Below are positions 61,055-64,000 of a stretch of DNA of 64,000 nt, piece by piece. The DNA lies in contig NZ_QPJK01000006.1 in NCBI RefSeq assembly GCF_003337555.1, positions 496,001-560,000 on the forward strand, read 5' to 3'. The DNA is from Pseudorhodoferax soli (lineage in GTDB: Bacteria; Pseudomonadota; Gammaproteobacteria; Burkholderiales; Burkholderiaceae_C). The notes under the pieces were generated by a model. The model ran no database searches, was not told where the DNA came from, and saw nothing but the letters and a program-made list of their open reading frames with translations. How positions within the stretch are numbered: the first letter of the stretch is position 1; each line of letters starts with the position of its first letter. Position numbers and translations under genes: made by a program.

Positions 61055-62974
61055 TCAGTTGATCAATTCAACCTCGCCTTGATCGAACCATCCGTACTGG
61101 AGGATGGCGTTACGAGCCAGTGCAGGATCCGGCGAGTAGTAGACGATGGCCAAGCTCTTCTCGGCCCGGCTGCATGTCACGTAGAACAGGCGGCGGGTGC
61201 GGTCTGAACCGGTCTCTCGGCCGGCGGCTTCATTCTCACGGTCAGCCTTCGACTTCTCCTTGGTGCCAAAAAACTTATCGTAGGCAAAAAGGAAGCCTCG
61301 CGCCTCGTCGTCGTTGATCACTACAAGCACACGTGGAAACTCAAGCCCCTTGACGCCCTGGTGTGTCCCGAACTGCGACTGTCCTCGCGCGTACAAGTCG
61401 TAGCGCTCGATCTGGCTCAGGGGGGCTTCAAGCGCTTTGCTCCATGCGCTCAGCTCAGAAGTCGTGTCTTCCTCTTCTCCTTCCTCGGCACTCTCCATCT
61501 GACTGCCGTGCCCCGCGATATCCTCCATCGCTGCTGCCTTGGTGTCACCGGCAACGAACGGAGCCAGCGCTTCCGGGATGACAAACAGACCCGTCTGCGC
61601 AACAAATTCAAGCACCACTTGAGCAGTGATCTCGCGCTGCTCTGTGATCAGAGCCAGGAGCCCATCGCATGCCGCCTTGGCCTTGCCGAACTGCGCGACC
61701 TGATTCGATCCAGCCTCTTGGAGCGCTGCGCGGTCCAGAAGCGGCGATGACGCCTTGATGATCGCCGTAGCCCCAAACCGATCGTTCGCGCGAAGCGCCT
61801 TGACTAGCGGCAACACGTCCCGAATGAAGAATCCAAGACCTGCGCCGGCGCCTTGGAGTAGGCTCGTCCTAAGTTTTTCGATCGTCCAAAGCGGCTCGAA
61901 GAATTCCACGAAGCCGAATCGCCGAGCAGACATCAGATGCTCAAGCGCAAGCGTCTTCACCATGTCAGAGTTCTGCCAGGCCGGGTCGTCGGCTATCGTC
62001 GCCATACGTTGGCGCACTGTCTCTTCGATGGCGAAGGGGGCGGCGCCCGCTTGGGGCGCGATGAAGACCCGCACCACGCCCTCTTCAGCGTCGCTGCGTG
62101 GGACCTGTTCCTCGCCATCCACATCGCGGCGGATGCTGTTGATTACCTCGATGACGCGAGACGGGCACCGGTGGTTCATCCGCTTGCGAGGCATGGCCCA
62201 CCTAGCCGGGATGGCCTTGTCCAGCCGCTCCTTTCCGTCCGAGTAGATGCGCTGCATCATGTCGCCGAACAGTCCCAGGCTGAACCGTCCATGGAACTCT
62301 TCCTCCACATGCAGGAACGCGTCCATGAGCGTCTTGTTTGTGTCTTGGCTCTCATCAATGAGCAAGACCGGACACCGGCTGACCAACATTCGCCGCAGCC
62401 CGGGCTTGCTGGTCAGGAAGGCCGCCGTCATGGCGATGACCTCTGAATGATTCAGAGAATCACGCGTGCGGTTGTCGCTGGTCGGGCTGTAGATGAACTT
62501 GACGATGGAATCCATCCGCGCCAGTCGGCGGCGCTTGCTCTCCATGGACCGAAGCCGCTCAGCGCCCGCCTTCGTGTTAGCTCGCCCCTTCTTGTGCAGT
62601 TCCTCAAGCTCAGCAATCTCATCTTCGAGATTCTTGGCGACCCATTGACGGATGTCGGCGTTGAAGCCGCCGATCAGCGACCACGAGAATGCGTGGATCG
62701 TCATGACCTCTACCCGAGGGTCGAACTCGAGACGTTGCTTGATTTCGTCGCAGGCGGCGTTGGTGTACGTGATGACGCCAATCTTCTTGCCAGTCAGAGT
62801 CAGCTGCCGGCCGTACTCGCCATCGATCGTCTTCCTGACGGCGCTGACCAACGACCGTGTCTTTCCTGATCCAGCGCCTGCGTACAGGAAGAAGCTTCTT
62901 GGCTTGCCCAGGTCAAGACACTCGATGATCGTTGCGTCGGCCTCGGCGTCGAATTGATCGTCGGCGGCCGTCAT
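61055..62974 (-). CDS. gajB: UvrD-like helicase, Gabija GajB type
   Basis: A 639-residue superfamily 1A helicase. Motif I is YAGAGSGKTRSLV (31-43), Ia ITYTNAACDEIKQR, II VLLIDESQDTN (203-213), III GDMMQRIYSDG, IV RCPSRVIEVIN, V THQGVKGLEFPRVLVV and VI RRLFYVTCSRAEKSLAIVYY. GajB works with the GajA nuclease to degrade DNA when phage infection depletes nucleotides. The gene follows the nuclease with an ATGA overlap, the order found in Gabija loci. It is longer than the roughly 500 residues of studied GajB proteins; the added length lies between motifs IV and V and includes an acidic stretch (EEGEEEDTTSE). Confidence 0.82.
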   Translation of the reverse strand: MTAADDQFDAEADATIIECLDLGKPRSFFLYAGAGSGKTRSLVSAVRKTIDGEYGRQLTLTGKKIGVITYTNAACDEIKQRLEFDPRVEVMTIHAFSWSLIGGFNADIRQWVAKNLEDEIAELEELHKKGRANTKAGAERLRSMESKRRRLARMDSIVKFIYSPTSDNRTRDSLNHSEVIAMTAAFLTSKPGLRRMLVSRCPVLLIDESQDTNKTLMDAFLHVEEEFHGRFSLGLFGDMMQRIYSDGKERLDKAIPARWAMPRKRMNHRCPSRVIEVINSIRRDVDGEEQVPRSDAEEGVVRVFIAPQAGAAPFAIEETVRQRMATIADDPAWQNSDMVKTLALEHLMSARRFGFVEFFEPLWTIEKLRTSLLQGAGAGLGFFIRDVLPLVKALRANDRFGATAIIKASSPLLDRAALQEAGSNQVAQFGKAKAACDGLLALITEQREITAQVVLEFVAQTGLFVIPEALAPFVAGDTKAAAMEDIAGHGSQMESAEEGEEEDTTSELSAWSKALEAPLSQIERYDLYARGQSQFGTHQGVKGLEFPRVLVVINDDEARGFLFAYDKFFGTKEKSKADRENEAAGRETGSDRTRRLFYVTCSRAEKSLAIVYYSPDPALARNAILQYGWFDQGEVELIN

Positions 62975-64000
62975 GGTGCAGCCCCCGGCCCTGGGCCCGC
63001 GGCGTTTGCTGCCGAAGCCGCGATGGCCGGCGCTGCCATCAAGATTTCCACCTGCTTCTTCTTCATCTGTTCCAGCAGCCACTCCAGACCCTCGGCGATG
63101 TACTGCGGCACCTTCAGACTGTTGAAGTTTTCCGCCATCAAGACGTCGAGGGCGAACTCTGCCTTCTTGCCTTCCTTAAGCGCCGTGTACATGCTGGCAC
63201 CAACTGCGGTTACACCGCCACCATTCGCGATGGCAGTCCGGAACTTGGCGTTCAGTCCCGGGCCGGCAAACGCAGCAAAGAAGTCCACGTTCTCGAACAC
63301 GAGCGCGTCCTCAAACGTGTAGGGGTAAGCAGTCTCCTTGGCAGCGGTGCCTGGCATCGTGACCTCAACGGGTTTCTGGTACGCCACTCGCACAGCGAAT
63401 AGCGTGTCGCCCGCATCTGCGATCGTCTTAGCTGCAGGCTTCGCATTGATGAGGGCATCGACGTCGTCCAGCGCTGGCACCCAGGTCTTAAGTGTGGCGT
63501 TGTTGGTTTTCTGCCCAGCGCCCAAAGCCGGTTGGACTGATGAGCCGCCCGTCGCTGTCAGGCTGTCCAGGTCCGTGACGATCAGCGTCGACAAGCCCAG
63601 ATGATCAATCAAAGGACGCAGACGATGGGCGTGGCTACCGCCAATCTCCAGCAAGGTGACGTAGCTCTGATGCAGCACCTTGTAGTGAGCCCGAATGAAG
63701 TTAGGGATGAGCATGCGCTCGGCTGGACCCTCGACGAGGATCGCTGCGTCGGCGAAGAACAGGTCGGCGTGCTGCGCACGCAAATACCGGCTTACGAAGC
63801 GTTCAGTCTCCGTACCCTCCCCGAACACCTGCGAAACGTTAATAACCGTCGACACCGGCACCTTGGCCACCATGCCGGCCGGCAGCCTCCGGAAGTACCG
63901 CAAGCTAGCGAAAGCCGTCTCGTGCGCAACGTGGCTCGAGTGCGTGCTGACGATAAGTTGCGTGCGCAGGGCGTCGCTTTCTCCCAGCTCTGGGCGCCGG
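62971..64000 (-). CDS. gajA: OLD-family ATPase/TOPRIM nuclease, Gabija GajA type (C-terminal part)
   Basis: The frame is open to the right edge and gives about 343 residues of the C-terminal end. It enters with LIVSTHSSHVAHETAFASLR, the STHS switch of OLD-type ABC ATPases. A TOPRIM domain follows: AILVEGPAERMLIPNF holds the catalytic Glu and LIVTDLDSLT the DxD pair. GajA is a nucleotide-regulated nicking nuclease. The ORF track begins at a TTG at 63903, which is not a real start. Overlap with the helicase gene supports a coupled two-gene defence operon. The Walker A region lies outside the window. Confidence 0.82.
   Translation of the reverse strand, partial: RRPELGESDALRTQLIVSTHSSHVAHETAFASLRYFRRLPAGMVAKVPVSTVINVSQVFGEGTETERFVSRYLRAQHADLFFADAAILVEGPAERMLIPNFIRAHYKVLHQSYVTLLEIGGSHAHRLRPLIDHLGLSTLIVTDLDSLTATGGSSVQPALGAGQKTNNATLKTWVPALDDVDALINAKPAAKTIADAGDTLFAVRVAYQKPVEVTMPGTAAKETAYPYTFEDALVFENVDFFAAFAGPGLNAKFRTAIANGGGVTAVGASMYTALKEGKKAEFALDVLMAENFNSLKVPQYIAEGLEWLLEQMKKKQVEILMAAPAIAASAANAAGPGPGAAP

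Overview
The window is high-GC DNA from a betaproteobacterium of the order Burkholderiales, most likely Comamonadaceae or a close relative. The basis is three Bug-type (TctC) periplasmic binding proteins, an ICE-type accessory segment of the kind common in Pseudomonas and Burkholderiales, and a galactarate/talarate dehydratase resembling those of Polaromonas and Salmonella. No rRNA, tRNA or CRISPR array was seen.

Layout. (1) 1-11.2 kb is a fragment of an integrative conjugative element or genomic island: DUF932 protein, zinc-ribbon/TOPRIM primase-like protein, AcaB/DUF1845-like protein, AlpA regulator, HU-like protein, a degenerate tyrosine recombinase and a DUF1173 protein. It also holds decayed genes (AbiEii-type nucleotidyltransferase, AraC regulator). 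(2) 11.4-19.0 kb is a signalling block: an MCP, an RsbQ-like alpha/beta hydrolase and a PAS-PAS-GGDEF-EAL protein in one operon, then an OmpR-type regulator and a GAF-PAS-PAS histidine kinase facing each other. (3) 19.0-22.2 kb is gene-poor, with very small membrane-protein ORFs and a methyltransferase broken by one stop codon. (4) 22.2-28.1 kb looks like a 4-nitrobenzoate-type catabolic locus: Bug, 4-hydroxylaminobenzoate lyase (PnbB) and nitroreductase (PnbA) diverge from a LysR regulator. A second nitroreductase operon carries a matching TGCA-N5-TGCA operator.

(5) 28.6-40.3 kb is a sugar-acid operon (LacI regulator, L-talarate/galactarate dehydratase, Bug protein, two UxaA/GarD-family dehydratases, 2-oxoglutarate-semialdehyde dehydrogenase). 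Four LacI-type operators built on GGAAGCGCTTCC mark it. Dabb, SnoaL-like and RraA-like genes follow, divergent from an IclR regulator fused to an SMP-30-like domain. (6) 41.7-57.4 kb is a large acyl-CoA degradation locus: DUF2889 protein, two acyl-CoA ligases and a large acyl-CoA dehydrogenase on one side; on the other a nine-gene operon with five more acyl-CoA dehydrogenases, SCP-x-type thiolase, SDR, crotonase and a Bug protein. It should activate and beta-oxidise a carboxylic acid whose identity the sequence does not give. (7) 57.5-64 kb holds an orphan RelB-type antitoxin, a MalT-like LuxR activator and, running off the right edge, a Gabija-type defence pair (OLD/TOPRIM nuclease plus UvrD-like helicase).

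Most catabolic blocks combine a dedicated regulator, a Bug binding protein and tightly overlapping enzyme genes. The accessory segments, in contrast, are rich in frameshifted or truncated remnants.
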